Shown: piece after piece, positions 13,040-21,647 of the stretch
Layout of the letters: every line of letters begins with the position of its first letter
Position numbering within the stretch: position 1 is the first letter of the stretch
Assembly: GCF_037094685.1 (NCBI RefSeq)
Contig: NZ_CP146614.1
Span: forward strand, 3,720,001-3,784,000
Direction: 5' to 3'
DNA from: Massilia sp. METH4
GTDB lineage: Bacteria; Pseudomonadota; Gammaproteobacteria; Burkholderiales; Burkholderiaceae_D
DNA length: 64,000 nucleotides
Translations under genes and position numbers: made by a program
Notes under the pieces: generated by a model
The model's database searches: none
What the model saw: only the letters and a program-made list of their open reading frames with translations
Told to the model about the DNA's origin: nothing

Positions 13040-13650
13040 CGATCAGGATTCTGCTGGTGGACGACCACCCGCTCGTGCGCGATGGCTTGCGCGCACGGCT
13101 CGAGGCCGTGCCGGGTTTCGACGTGGTGGCGGAGGCGGGCAGCGCCGCCGAGGCGCTGGAGGCGGCTCGCGCGCACGCGCCCGGCCTGGTGCTCATGGAC
13201 ATCAATATGCGCGGCACGAACGGGATAGAAGCCACGGCCGCGTTCCGCGTGCAATTCCCGGACATCGCGGTGCTGATCCTCTCGATGCATGACAAGCAGG
13301 AATACGTGGCGCAGGCGATGGGCGCCGGCGCGCGCGGCTATGTGCTGAAGGATGCGCCGGGCAAGGATATCGTGGTGGCGATCGAAACCGTGATGTCCGG
13401 CGGGATCTACTACAGCGCGGCGCTGGCCCGGCAACTGGTGCAGCCTTCTTCCCAGGACGAGCTGACCGCCCGCGAGCAGGAGGTGCTGCGGCACATCGCC
13501 AACGGCGAGTCGAACAAGCAGATCGCCCGGGAACTCGACCTGTCGGTGCGCACCGTGGAAACGCACCGCCTGAACATCAAGCGCAAGCTGGGTATCGAAG
13601 GGCAGGCGGAGCTGATCAAGTTCGCGGTGCAGCACGCGCGCGAGCTCTGA
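13036..13650 (+). CDS. NarL/FixJ-type response regulator
   Basis: A 204-aa DNA-binding regulator. The receiver has the acidic pair near residues 9-10 (LLVDDHP), phosphoacceptor Asp55 (LVLMDINMRG) and a conserved Lys (YVLKDAPG). A LuxR-type HTH lies at about 137-195 (LTAREQEVLRHIANG, SNKQIARELDLSVRTVETH). It overlaps the kinase gene by four bases (ATGA), so the two are translated together and form a cognate pair. Its likely targets include the divergent cstA promoter. That link is from position only. Confidence 0.95.
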   Translation: MTIRILLVDDHPLVRDGLRARLEAVPGFDVVAEAGSAAEALEAARAHAPGLVLMDINMRGTNGIEATAAFRVQFPDIAVLILSMHDKQEYVAQAMGAGARGYVLKDAPGKDIVVAIETVMSGGIYYSAALARQLVQPSSQDELTAREQEVLRHIANGESNKQIARELDLSVRTVETHRLNIKRKLGIEGQAELIKFAVQHAREL

Positions 13651-13945
13651 CGACGCGCCGGCTCGTCGAGTGGAGCCCGGCCGGATCGGGAATGCTCGGC
13701 AATGATCCATGTTTTTTGGTAAACAAAGTAAACGCTTTTCTGTTGTTCAGGAAGAACAACTGACGATGCATCCGGGCACTCTCCGTTGTGCAAGCCCGTC
13801 TCACAGGCGTTTTCTGATATATTCCCACGTGCATCTTTTGCTTTTTTGAAATATTCGGTTAGCAATGATCGGTGTGATGCCCTAGTCAACAGGGTGAATT
13901 CCGTTATCCTGCAATACCATTTGCGCAAACCGCACCGAGAATACG
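13651..13945. other. AT-rich gap upstream of the HDOD gene
   Basis: This 295-base gap is clearly lower in GC than its neighbours and carries no credible reading frame. It includes T-rich runs (around 13708-13740 and 13826-13846) and an imperfect hairpin GTTGTTCAGGAAGAACAAC at about 13742-13760. It most likely holds the promoter of the HDOD/GGDEF-EAL pair. Confidence 0.4.
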
Positions 13946-15097
13946 ATGTCCGAACCCGACCTGTTCCCCGTGCTGGGACTGGAAGCCGTAGCCGATTACC
14001 GCCATCAGTGGGCCGCGCTCGCCGTTCGTCCGCATCCCACGGTAGCGGCCGACGCCGTCCTGGCGCTCCTCGCCCAGCCGGCGCCGCAAGCCGCGCTGGC
14101 GCCGCTCGAGTGCATCGTGCCGGTCGCCGATCCGCTCGCGCTCGACCCCGAACAAACCGCGCTGCTGCCTGCCGCCCGCTTCGTGCTGCAGGTGGCGGCC
14201 GCCACGCTGCAGGACGCCGAAGTGCGCAAGCGCTGCTACGCGTTGGCGGACCAGGGTTTCCGGCTGCTGGTCGAAGGAGAAGCGGGGCTGCATGCGTCAC
14301 AATCGGGCGCGCGCGGCATTGCGCATGGCGCGAAGGGCATGCCATCCATGCTGTCGCTGTTGAGCCTGCCAGGTCCGCACTGGGCGCACGACGTGGAAGA
14401 CATGGCGCGCTTCACCGCCTGCCGCGATGCCGGCATGCACTGGTTCAGCGGCCCCTACGCACGCCGCCGCACGGCCGAGGCGGACAACGGCACCTCGCGC
14501 AAGCGCCTGCTGTCGCTCCTGGGCCTGCTCGCACAGGACGCCGATTCGCGCGAACTCGAAACGGTGCTCAAACAGGACCCGGCGCTGTCGTACCACTTGC
14601 TCAAGCTCGTCAACTCGGCCGCCTTCGGCTTCAGCAACCCGATCCACAACTTCGGCCAGGCGATCAATCTGCTGGGCCGGCGCCAGTTGCAGCGCTGGCT
14701 GCAGTTGCTTCTGTACGCCCGCCCGCAGCAGGATGGCTTGCCGAACCCACTGCTGCCGGAAGCGGCGCGCCGCGCCGCTCAGATGGAAGCGCTGTGCAAG
14801 CTGCAGGGCGGCGATCGCGACCGGCAGGACCTGGCATTCGTGGCCGGCGTGTTCGCGCTGCTCGACGAGCTGCTGGCGATGCCGATGGCGGAGATCGTGG
14901 CGGCCCTGACGCTGGACCCCGACGTGGTGAGTGCACTGCTGGACCGCACGGGCCCGTTCGGTGCCTTGCTAGCGCTGGTGGAGCAACCAGTGCCCGACCC
15001 GGCCGCCATCGCCGCGCTCGGGCTGACGCGCGAACAGTTCTGGGACAGCCAATTGCAGGGCTGGCACTGGGCGATCCAGGTGAGCAGGACTATTTGA
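13946..15097 (+). CDS. HDOD domain protein with degenerate EAL-like N terminus
   Basis: A 383-aa signalling protein. The C-terminal two thirds is an HDOD domain: ETVLKQDPALSYHLLKLVNSAAFGF, then IHNFGQAINLLGRRQL and a later FVAGVFALLDELL. The N-terminal 160 residues follow the layout of YuxH-like EAL domains (LPAARFVLQVA, then ADQGFRLLVEGEAG) but lack the EAL and DDF catalytic residues, so it is probably not a phosphodiesterase. The stop overlaps the start of the GGDEF-EAL gene (TGATG). Ribosome-site support for this start is weak. Confidence 0.85.
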   Translation: MSEPDLFPVLGLEAVADYRHQWAALAVRPHPTVAADAVLALLAQPAPQAALAPLECIVPVADPLALDPEQTALLPAARFVLQVAAATLQDAEVRKRCYALADQGFRLLVEGEAGLHASQSGARGIAHGAKGMPSMLSLLSLPGPHWAHDVEDMARFTACRDAGMHWFSGPYARRRTAEADNGTSRKRLLSLLGLLAQDADSRELETVLKQDPALSYHLLKLVNSAAFGFSNPIHNFGQAINLLGRRQLQRWLQLLLYARPQQDGLPNPLLPEAARRAAQMEALCKLQGGDRDRQDLAFVAGVFALLDELLAMPMAEIVAALTLDPDVVSALLDRTGPFGALLALVEQPVPDPAAIAALGLTREQFWDSQLQGWHWAIQVSRTI

Positions 15098-17160
15098 TGC
15101 CGTTAAGTTCACCCCCGGCACCTGCGGTCACGGATATCCTGGGCAGCGGCGCGGCGCTGTGCGAAGCCGTGCTGCGCCTGCGCGGCCCGGCGCTGGCCGC
15201 CGAACTCGGCCGCATCGCCGCCGAGGTGACGGGCAGTCCGTGGGGCCGCTACGTGCCGGCCGACGCCAGCCCCGCGAGCGCCGCGCCACCCGAAGCGCTG
15301 GTGCAGGAAGTGGCGTATGAAGGCACTTCCTTCGGCCGCTTCGAAGTGGCCGGCGGCATCCCTGGTCCGGCCGACCGCCGCAACCTGGAAAGCCTGGCCC
15401 GCCTCGCGGCCGGCGTGCTGCACGTGCATACGCTGGCGCAGCGTTCCACCCATGCCTATGCGCAGGTGGAAGCGATGCTGCAGCACCAGACCCAGATCCT
15501 CGACCAGGTGCATGAATCGGTCGTCACGATGGACCAGCACGGCTTCATCACGAGCTGGAACAAGGGCGCCGAGCGCCTGTTCGGCTACACGCCGGTGGAA
15601 GCGATCGGCCGCAACATCCTGTTCCTGTACGACGACGAAGATCCCTCGTTCCACGACCCGTTCCTGGAGCAGGGCGGCCGCCTGATGGAGGTGCGGCGCA
15701 AGAAGAAGTCCGGCGAAGTGTTCTGGGCCAGCCTGTCGCTCTCGCCGCTGTTCGATGCCAATGAAAAATCGGCCGGCCTGATCGCCTACCTCACCGACAT
15801 CACGGAGCGCAAGCAGGCCGAGGAACGCATCCACCACCTGGCCTACTACGACGCGCTGACCGGCCTGCCGAATCGCACGCTGCTGACCAAGCTGGTGGAC
15901 CAGGCGCTGTGCGCGGCCCAGCGCAACAAGTCGCACGGGTGCGTGCTGTTCATCGACCTGAACCGCTTCAAGCTGATCAACGACACGCTGGGCCGGCACG
16001 CCGGCGACCAGCTGTTGCGCGAGGTGGCGCAACGCTTCCGCATGGCGCTGCGCGAACAGGACGTGGTGGCGCGGCTGAACGGCGACGAATTCGCGGTGGG
16101 CCTGTTCGACATCTCGCAGCATTACGAAGCAGGCATGGTGGCCCAGAAGCTGATGGCCGCGCTGTCGCAACCGTTCTCCATCGACGGGCATGACCTGCGC
16201 GTGGGCGCGGCGATCGGCATCAGCGTCTACCCGCAGGACGGGCTGGACGCCGAAACGCTGCTGCGCCAGGCCGATATCGCCATGTACCGCGCCAAGCAGG
16301 GCGCCGAGGTCGATGGCGTGGCCTTCTACAGCAAGGACATGAACCAGGGCATGCACGAGCGCATGCGCATCGAATCCGGCCTGCGCGAGGCGCTCGGCAC
16401 CGGCCAGCTCCTGCTGCACTATCAGCCCAAGTTCTCGATCCACGACGGCAGCATCGTCGGCGCCGAAGCGCTGGTGCGCTGGCAACACCCCGAGCGCGGC
16501 ATGGTGCCGCCGGGCGACTTCATCCCGCTGGCCGAAGCCACGGGCCTCGTGGTGCAGGTGGGCGAATGGGTGCTCGAAGCGGTGTGCGCGCAAGCGCAGG
16601 CCTGGAAGCGCGCCGGCATGGCGCCGATCCGGCTCGCGGTGAACGTCTCCGCCCGCGAATTCACCTCCGCGCTGCCGCTGCGCGTGCAGGACACGCTGCG
16701 GCGCTACGAGCTGGAACCCGAATGGCTGGAGCTGGAAATCACCGAGAGCACGCTGATGCACAACATCGACCGCGTGATCGCCATCATGGACCGCATCTCG
16801 GCCCTGGGCGTAACGCTCTCGCTGGACGACTTCGGCACGGGCTACTCGAGCCTCTCGTACCTGAAGCGCTTCCCGATCGACACCCTGAAGATCGACCGCT
16901 CGTTCACTACCGGCATCCCGGCGGACGACAACGATTGCGCGATCGCCAGCTCGATCATCAGCATCGCCAAGCAGCTGGAGCTGGGCGTGATCGCCGAAGG
17001 CGTGGAAACCTTCGAGCAACTGGCCTTCCTGCGGCGCTCGGGCTGCAACGAGGTGCAGGGCTACCTGTACTCCCGGCCACTGCCGCCCGCCGAGTTCCTG
17101 CACCGCCTGGTCGAGAAGCGCTGGGGCGTTTCGGCAGCGCGCTCTGGCGGTGGGGAATGA
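15097..17160 (+). CDS. PAS-GGDEF-EAL cyclic-di-GMP protein with altered GGDEF motif
   Basis: A 687-aa cytosolic protein: a GAF-like N-terminal region (about 1-120), PAS (about 130-250, ESVVTMDQHGFITSWNKGAE), GGDEF (about 265-420) and EAL (about 430-680). The GGDEF signature reads RLNGDEF, so the first Gly is Asn and cyclase activity is doubtful. The EAL part is intact ([22 protein letters not shown]), so phosphodiesterase activity is expected. The ATG at 15097 shares its A with the TGA of the HDOD gene, which sets the start and implies coupling. Confidence 0.92.
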   Translation: MPLSSPPAPAVTDILGSGAALCEAVLRLRGPALAAELGRIAAEVTGSPWGRYVPADASPASAAPPEALVQEVAYEGTSFGRFEVAGGIPGPADRRNLESLARLAAGVLHVHTLAQRSTHAYAQVEAMLQHQTQILDQVHESVVTMDQHGFITSWNKGAERLFGYTPVEAIGRNILFLYDDEDPSFHDPFLEQGGRLMEVRRKKKSGEVFWASLSLSPLFDANEKSAGLIAYLTDITERKQAEERIHHLAYYDALTGLPNRTLLTKLVDQALCAAQRNKSHGCVLFIDLNRFKLINDTLGRHAGDQLLREVAQRFRMALREQDVVARLNGDEFAVGLFDISQHYEAGMVAQKLMAALSQPFSIDGHDLRVGAAIGISVYPQDGLDAETLLRQADIAMYRAKQGAEVDGVAFYSKDMNQGMHERMRIESGLREALGTGQLLLHYQPKFSIHDGSIVGAEALVRWQHPERGMVPPGDFIPLAEATGLVVQVGEWVLEAVCAQAQAWKRAGMAPIRLAVNVSAREFTSALPLRVQDTLRRYELEPEWLELEITESTLMHNIDRVIAIMDRISALGVTLSLDDFGTGYSSLSYLKRFPIDTLKIDRSFTTGIPADDNDCAIASSIISIAKQLELGVIAEGVETFEQLAFLRRSGCNEVQGYLYSRPLPPAEFLHRLVEKRWGVSAARSGGGE

Positions 17161-17166
17161 TTTCTG

Positions 17167-17172
17167 TATAAT
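17167..17172 (+). promoter_or_regulatory. -10 box of the tRNA-Ser gene
   Basis: A perfect TATAAT lies 50 bases before the mature tRNA and just after the stop of the GGDEF-EAL gene. A matching -35 is not evident; CTGGCG at 17144-17149 has the right spacing but poor sequence. Confidence 0.6.
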
Positions 17173-17221
17173 GCGGGGCACTCTTCGGGCGCGCCGGCTT
17201 GTGGCGAGCTTGAACGACAAA

Positions 17222-17311
17222 GGAAGCGTGGCCGAGTGGTTGAAGGCAGCAGTCTTGAAAACTGCCGACGGGTGAAACCGTTCGTGAGTTCGAATCTCAC
17301 CGCTTCCGCCA
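17222..17311 (+). tRNA. tRNA-Ser (anticodon UGA)
   Basis: A class II tRNA of 90 bases including the encoded CCA. The acceptor stem is GGAAGCG/CGCTTCC, the D arm GCCGAGTGGTTGAAGGC, the anticodon loop CTTGAAA (anticodon TGA, reading UCA), and a long variable arm precedes the T arm (GTTCGAATC). A degraded region follows, so it may have served as an integration site. Confidence 0.97.
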
Positions 17312-17322
17312 AGAAAATGAAG

Positions 17323-17345
17323 AACCGCCGCAAGGCGGTTTTTTC
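17323..17345 (+). terminator. Rho-independent terminator of tRNA-Ser
   Basis: AACCGCC (17323-17329), a GCAA tetraloop and GGCGGTT (17334-17340) are followed by a T-run. This is a textbook terminator 12 bases after the tRNA. Confidence 0.92.
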
Positions 17346-17620
17346 GTTTTCGGTGGGGCGGAGCGGGGAGAGCGCCTGCGCGCTCTCCGTGTGAGATTCG
17401 AAGGGCGCACGCCTGCAGACGCAGCCCTATCCGAATCGCCCATTTGTCGTTGGAGCGGATTTCCGCGCAGCGGAAATCTGTACCAACGGCCTTGCGCGCC
17501 GAGGGCGCGCTCGTTTCCCCGTTCAATGCGCAGGCTGCCGCCGGCTTGCCGGCAGCAGCTCCGCCGCTTCAAGCGATGCGGCGGAGCCTGCTAAGCGCTC
17601 ATCACAATGAGCTGTTTCCA
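17346..17620. repeat. Hairpin-rich non-coding stretch after tRNA-Ser
   Basis: Several strong hairpins lie in tandem: GGAGAGCGCctGCGCGCTCTCC (about 17368-17389), GATTTCCGCgcaGCGGAAATC (about 17458-17478), GCGCGCCGAGGGCGCGC near 17500, and GC-rich ones at 17535-17585. At about 17389-17401 the string GTGAGATTCGAA is the exact reverse complement of the tRNA T-arm segment TTCGAATCTCAC. No gene of confidence is present. Confidence 0.6.
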
Positions 17621-17819
17621 AGCAGCGGGGCGCTGACAATAAATAGTGTCGATTGCCAACGCCAGATACTCGCCACGGTGGGTCCAGCCACATATCGTGA
17701 GCGAATATCGGTTTCACTATCGGCAACAGCTCAGTTCTTAGTGGCGCTTCCGTGGAATCGCCACGAATTTCACAGACACTCGACAGCCGCTGGTGGAAGT
17801 CCAGCCAGTCCTGTAGCAC
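17523..17819 (-). CDS. Possible 98-aa hypothetical protein
   Basis: An open frame from a GTG at 17819 preceded by GGGAG at a usable distance, beginning MLQDWLDFHQRLSSVCEIRG and continuing LPIVKPIFAHDMWLDPPWR. I recognise no family. The last third runs through the hairpin-rich stretch and looks non-natural (EAAELLPASRRQPAH), so if real the gene is probably truncated. It may equally be chance. Confidence 0.22.
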   Translation of the reverse strand: MLQDWLDFHQRLSSVCEIRGDSTEAPLRTELLPIVKPIFAHDMWLDPPWRVSGVGNRHYLLSAPRCLETAHCDERLAGSAASLEAAELLPASRRQPAH

Positions 17820-17972
17820 AAAGAGGCTCCCACCGAAAGGTTCCGGTTTTTGTTTTTTAACAATAATTGCGAAAAATGCAAAACTGCCCTACAGTGACAA
17901 AGGTGGCCAATCTGTCATCGAAGCAATTGGGCTACCCGGTCGCAGCCGTTCTGCGCTAAACGGGGAGAAGTC

Positions 17973-18790
17973 ATGCATTATTTTGTCAAGTCAGCGCTGG
18001 GCGCCGCGGTGGCCCTTTCACTGTCGACCTCTGCAATGGCAGAAGTCAGAACTTCAGCATTCGCCAGCCTTTCTGATATCAAGTTCAGTGTCCAAGATCT
18101 GACGCCGTCAGATGGCCGCGTCCCAGGTTTCGTGTTTGGCGAAAGGCTGACGCTTTACTCCGTTTTCAACGACGCGAATGAGCATAACGACATAGTGCTG
18201 GAGCCGACATCGCCAACACCGGTTAATTTTTTGCTGGATTATGCTCCCGGGGCCTCGGCGCTGCAAAGCGATGGGAAACTTGGTAGCTATACGTCGTCAG
18301 TTACCGCCAACACCGGAAACGGCCGATGGGACACGTTCTACAATTTATCCTCCGGCGGCTGGGACTCTCAAAAAATTGTTCTGAAAGCGCAAAGTGTTCT
18401 AACCGTATCAGGCTTGGCTAGTGGCTCAGTCAGCCGATTTGTACCTTCGACCACAGCTGATAGGTACACCGAAAATGAGATGCTACATTCAACCGTGAGC
18501 GTGAACTTGACGTACGGATCAGGCAGCGGCCCAGGGCAATCTTTTTACCAATCCTTGGCGCTTGGCGAGTTCGAGACTCACGAGGCTTTCAACAATGAGT
18601 TTTCGCTGTTGCTGTGAACAGCAGTAATCAAGATATGGAGCTGACTCTGCAACTGTCGGCTGGGTCGCGCTACTACGCAGTCGAAAAAGTGGGCGCCGTC
18701 CCGGAGCCGAGCACTTGGCTGATGATGTCGATTGGTGCAATCGCGCTTGCTGGTACCGTGCGCAGGAAAGCCCGGTTGTCGCAGGCCTGA
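17973..18790 (+). pseudogene. PEP-CTERM protein gene split by a one-base frameshift
   Basis: An exported protein with a clear signal peptide (about 1-24, ending STSAMAE). The frame as given stops at 18617 after 214 residues. Adding one T to the TTTT run at 18600-18603 opens the frame to 18790 (272 aa) and reveals a full PEP-CTERM sorting signal: VPEPSTWLMMSIGAIALAG followed by the basic end VRRKARLSQA. PEP-CTERM proteins are cut and anchored or exported by exosortase, which is not in this window. Codon use is less GC-rich than in the neighbours. Either a decayed gene, a slippage-prone T-run, or a sequence error. Confidence 0.82.
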
Positions 18791-18813
18791 CCTTGCAGTA
18801 GCTTTTCGTAAAA

Positions 18814-18840
18814 GCCCGCGCTTTACAACGCGGGCGTTTT
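18814..18840 (+). terminator. Terminator after the PEP-CTERM gene
   Basis: GCCCGCG (18814-18820) pairs with CGCGGGC (18829-18835), followed by TTTT. It lies 23 bases after the TGA at 18790, the restored end of the frameshifted gene, which supports that reading. Confidence 0.85.
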
Positions 18841-18898
18841 GCGTTTGGTGGAGGATTCGTTTCCGTTGACGTAGCCGAACGCACTCGCGCCCGCCTAG

Positions 18899-18926
18899 GC
18901 CCGCTCCGAAAGGCAGCGGGCTTTTT
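18899..18926 (+). terminator. Second terminator-like hairpin
   Basis: GCCCGCT (18899-18905) pairs with AGCGGGC (18915-18921) and is followed by TTTTT. It has no obvious gene of its own and may be left over from a lost gene, or act as a back-up for the preceding terminator. Confidence 0.65.
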
Positions 18927-18980
18927 GTCAGGTCAGCAGCGCAGGCTCCGATAGTGTCCCCAGGAGTGGTGTATGAGCTC

Positions 18981-19234
18981 GCTGCCAGGATAGACGACGC
19001 CGAACACGAGGTGCTAACCGTCATGACTTTCCCAAAAGACATTGACCCAGATCCACAGCACCAATCCGCTTGAACAACTGAACGCTGAGGTCAAAACGCA
19101 GAACCGACGTCATCGGCATTTTCCCTAACGAGGCCGCCATCGTCCAACTGGTCGGCGCTATGATGCTTGAACAGATCGACGAGTGGTCCTTGTACCGCTG
19201 CGATATGCAGCTTGAAGGACTATTGTCCTTTTAG
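18981..19234 (+). pseudogene. Remnant of an IS256-family transposase (C-terminal part)
   Basis: Translating the forward frames in pieces gives the C-terminal signature of IS256-family transposases: EHEVLTVMTFPKD, then IHSTNPLEQLNAEVKTQNR, then after a frame change DVIGIFPNEAAIVQLVGAMM and EQIDEWSLYRCDMQLEGL, ending at TAG 19232-19234. At least two frame changes and the missing N-terminal three quarters make it inactive. No terminal inverted repeats were found around it. It marks past transposition next to the tRNA-Ser gene. Confidence 0.85.
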
Positions 19235-19658
19235 CGACAAACAGCATGCACGGCTCTCTGCAATGATTAACTGATCGGGGACCCAGTCCCCTGAGGATCA
19301 CATCATCGTGCACTACTCCTTAGGGCCCCCTCGATTGCATCTTCATCCCACGTTTGGCGAGCTCGAATATGCAAATAGTGGTATCGGCCATTGTTAATCG
19401 ATATGGTTGCGTTAATGTCTTCGCAAACCCATCAATACCTTAAAATCACAATGGCCACCCCCAAGCAGGGTTCAGGTGCGGCAACTCTGGCGAAGTCTTG
19501 TACGCTGCACCCGGACCACCGCTTATTGAAAATAACGGGAATGCCGCAGCCAAGAATCGTGGCTTCAATAGTAGAGCGAGGATTGTCCGGGGTGTCAGTA
19601 TCTGCGTAGGCTGAAAAAGAGGGGTGTAAGGCCCGTGCGCCCTCTCTTAAATCAACAG
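19235..19658. other. Degraded sequence, possible startless reading frame
   Basis: No intact gene is present. On the minus strand one frame is open from about 19680 down to about 19440 without any ATG, GTG or TTG near its beginning. It reads in part VDLREGARALHPSFSAYAD and ATILGCGIPVIFNKRW. The composition looks protein-like, but I do not recognise it. It begins inside the end of the DUF1493 gene and could be the rest of a decayed downstream gene. Confidence 0.3.
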
Positions 19659-20024
19659 CTAATTGGCGGAAATCATAAACCTTCCATCTTCTGCAGCCCT
19701 GATTAGATCAATCACTTCCAATCTTTGAAACTTTGATCGCCGACGCGAGGTAAAAATTTTTGCGAACATCACCTGGAAAATTTCAACAAGCGTTCCAGGT
19801 CTTTCGGGACCAAAATATCTATCAAACTCAAAACCGTCCAAGCTAACGTTAAAGCGGTCGGAAAAACAGTCTACAAAATCCGCCGCGTCGTCTCCATTGA
19901 CGCCTATGTCATGAAAAAGGCTCGTTGATAAGTTGACGCACTTGAGCGGGCAGCGTAATTCATCTGCTACGAAACGTATCATGAGCTGTTCGAGCTCAGG
20001 ATTACTTTGCCGGACACGCGTCAT
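19659..20024 (-). CDS. DUF1493 family (acyl-carrier-like) protein
   Basis: A 121-aa protein whose middle (LSTSLFHDIGVNGDDAADFVDCF, then FDRYFGPE) matches DUF1493, a family with an acyl-carrier-protein-like layout and unknown role. The usual carrier Ser is not visible; the motif reads DIGVNGDDAADF. AAGGAG lies ten bases before the ATG at 20024, which I prefer over the ATG at 20066. It is the only intact-looking gene in the lower-GC stretch between tRNA-Ser and rlmI. Confidence 0.65.
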   Translation of the reverse strand: MTRVRQSNPELEQLMIRFVADELRCPLKCVNLSTSLFHDIGVNGDDAADFVDCFSDRFNVSLDGFEFDRYFGPERPGTLVEIFQVMFAKIFTSRRRSKFQRLEVIDLIRAAEDGRFMISAN

Positions 20025-20066
20025 TCTCGATACACTCCTTGATGCATCTTGCATATTAATAAGCAT

Positions 20067-20834
20067 CAGCGCAAAGCAAGCCCAAGCCTATATATAGCAC
20101 CCAACGACCGATAAATCGGCCTTTAACAGCTTTTTTAGACAACGGCTCGTCAAAAGTTGGAGCCCAGAGGCTCTTAACGAATTTCTCTTTTTCCCATCGT
20201 TGGTGCAAGATATTCTTTCAAAAAATACTGCACTTTGGCAAGGGCTAATGGAAGGAAGGCTCAGGCAGCCCTCATGCCCCCGGCATGAGTTTGCAAGATC
20301 GTGATGTAAATTAGTTAGGAGATTTTATTCGAAGAAATAATTTTTGAACAATCTTTTTCTTTCTATGTAACCAATAAGCAACATGTGCACACGGATGTGG
20401 CCATGGAGACGGCGTGCACAGAGGTGCGCTGGACTGGCGTACTTTTCTTATCGTTGGGGGCAAGGTGTCGTGAACGCGCTGCCGGCGTACACGGCGCGCC
20501 CGGAACAGCCAGGCTGAACGTTATCGGGCTTAGAGCTCGGCAGTGCTATGTGCTGACGCGTATGCGAAAAACTGTTTTGCGCACCTCATCGCTTCGGTGT
20601 GCCGACACCAGGGTGCGCGGACTCGATCACACGAACCTGCGGGGTGCGAATTCGCCCGGCGTTATCGACATTTTGCAAAAGCAGATCGATGAATGTCTTA
20701 TTGCTGTCATGACCAAGCTGTCGGCGCCCACTTGCCATGTCCCTATCACACCGATGTATTGGAGGCCGATGAATTGTCGATCCTTTGCCAGGCTGCGGCG
20801 CCTTGCCATGGCAGCAATAGCGCTCCCGCCGCAC
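20067..20834. other. Lower-GC stretch without a recognisable gene
   Basis: This 768-base region is AT-rich in its first half (A/T runs around 20120-20240 and 20310-20370) and shows no frame with both a plausible start and protein-like content. It adjoins the truncated 3' end of the rlmI-like gene, so it is probably inserted or rearranged DNA. Confidence 0.4.
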
Positions 20835-21470
20835 TCACTTCGGATAAACGAACCCCGTCCGTATATCCATCGGCACCACCCGCCCACCATCTTTCACCAT
20901 CAACCGCTGCGGCGGCTCTTCCCCCGCCAGCGCCCGCCAGAAAACCGGCAAGCCTTCCCCCTTGCGCACCAGCTCGTCAGACCGCTCGAACACATTCGCG
21001 CACCCGGTCGCTGCAATCAGCGCCTGCACGATCGTCACCTTCCACAGCTCGACGCCAGCCGCATTGAACTGGCAAACCAGATACCCGGCAGCACCGCCAT
21101 AGCTGTGCACCAGCAGCCCCGGCAAGCCATCGCGGTCACCATCGACCAGCAGGAACAGCGCCTGCGGGTCGGCAGCCCGCCACGCGTCGCCCCGCGCAGC
21201 GACGGCCGCCTGCACCCGCCGCTTCATCATGGCGTGGTCCACCGGCTCATCCTCGCGCAGGGTCCACACGCGGGCAACGATCTGCGATTTGGCGTTGTAC
21301 GCGGCGCGGGCGAGGAAGCGGCGTGACGAGGATTGCACGATCGCCGTGGTGCCGAGCTTGTTGCGTTCCTGAGGCTTTCCGTCGACCTTTTCGACGGCGG
21401 AGGCATAGATCAGCGGGTCGCCGGCCAGCAAGCCTTTTTCCTTACCCTGTTTGATGGTGATGATGAGCAT
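20835..21470 (-). pseudogene. RlmI-like 23S rRNA methyltransferase, C-terminally truncated
   Basis: The product resembles the N-terminal half of class I SAM-dependent rRNA methyltransferases of the RlmI/YccW type: an N-terminal PUA-like region (KGLLAGDPLIYASAV, RFLARAAYNAKSQIVARVW) followed by the start of the Rossmann part (ALFLLVDGDRDGLPGLLVHSYG). Full proteins are about 390-400 aa. This one ends at residue 211, just where the family has GFYLDQRDNR; here it reads GFVYPK-stop. The SAM-binding and catalytic part is missing, so it should be inactive. The break coincides with the low-GC stretch. Confidence 0.8.
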
Positions 21471-21647
21471 GAGCGCCTTTCAGATGGGGGACGGGATGAT
21501 ACAGCAAGTTTCCCATCGACCCGCATGTAGCGGGCGCGCATCACGCCGGATACCGGATTGCACGCATGGTGCCCGTCAGCGACGCGGCAAGCTGCGAAAG
21601 CTTCCGCAATGCTGGCAAGATGCGTATGCTTGGCCGATAGGGAGGAC

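Noticed and set aside
15109..17526. An 805-codon minus-strand frame opposite the PAS-GGDEF-EAL gene
   Set aside because: Antisense shadow that even runs through the tRNA-Ser gene.
20385..21326. A 313-codon plus-strand frame
   Set aside because: Most of it is antisense to the rlmI-like gene and it has His/Pro/Arg-rich shadow composition; the first part has no recognisable content.
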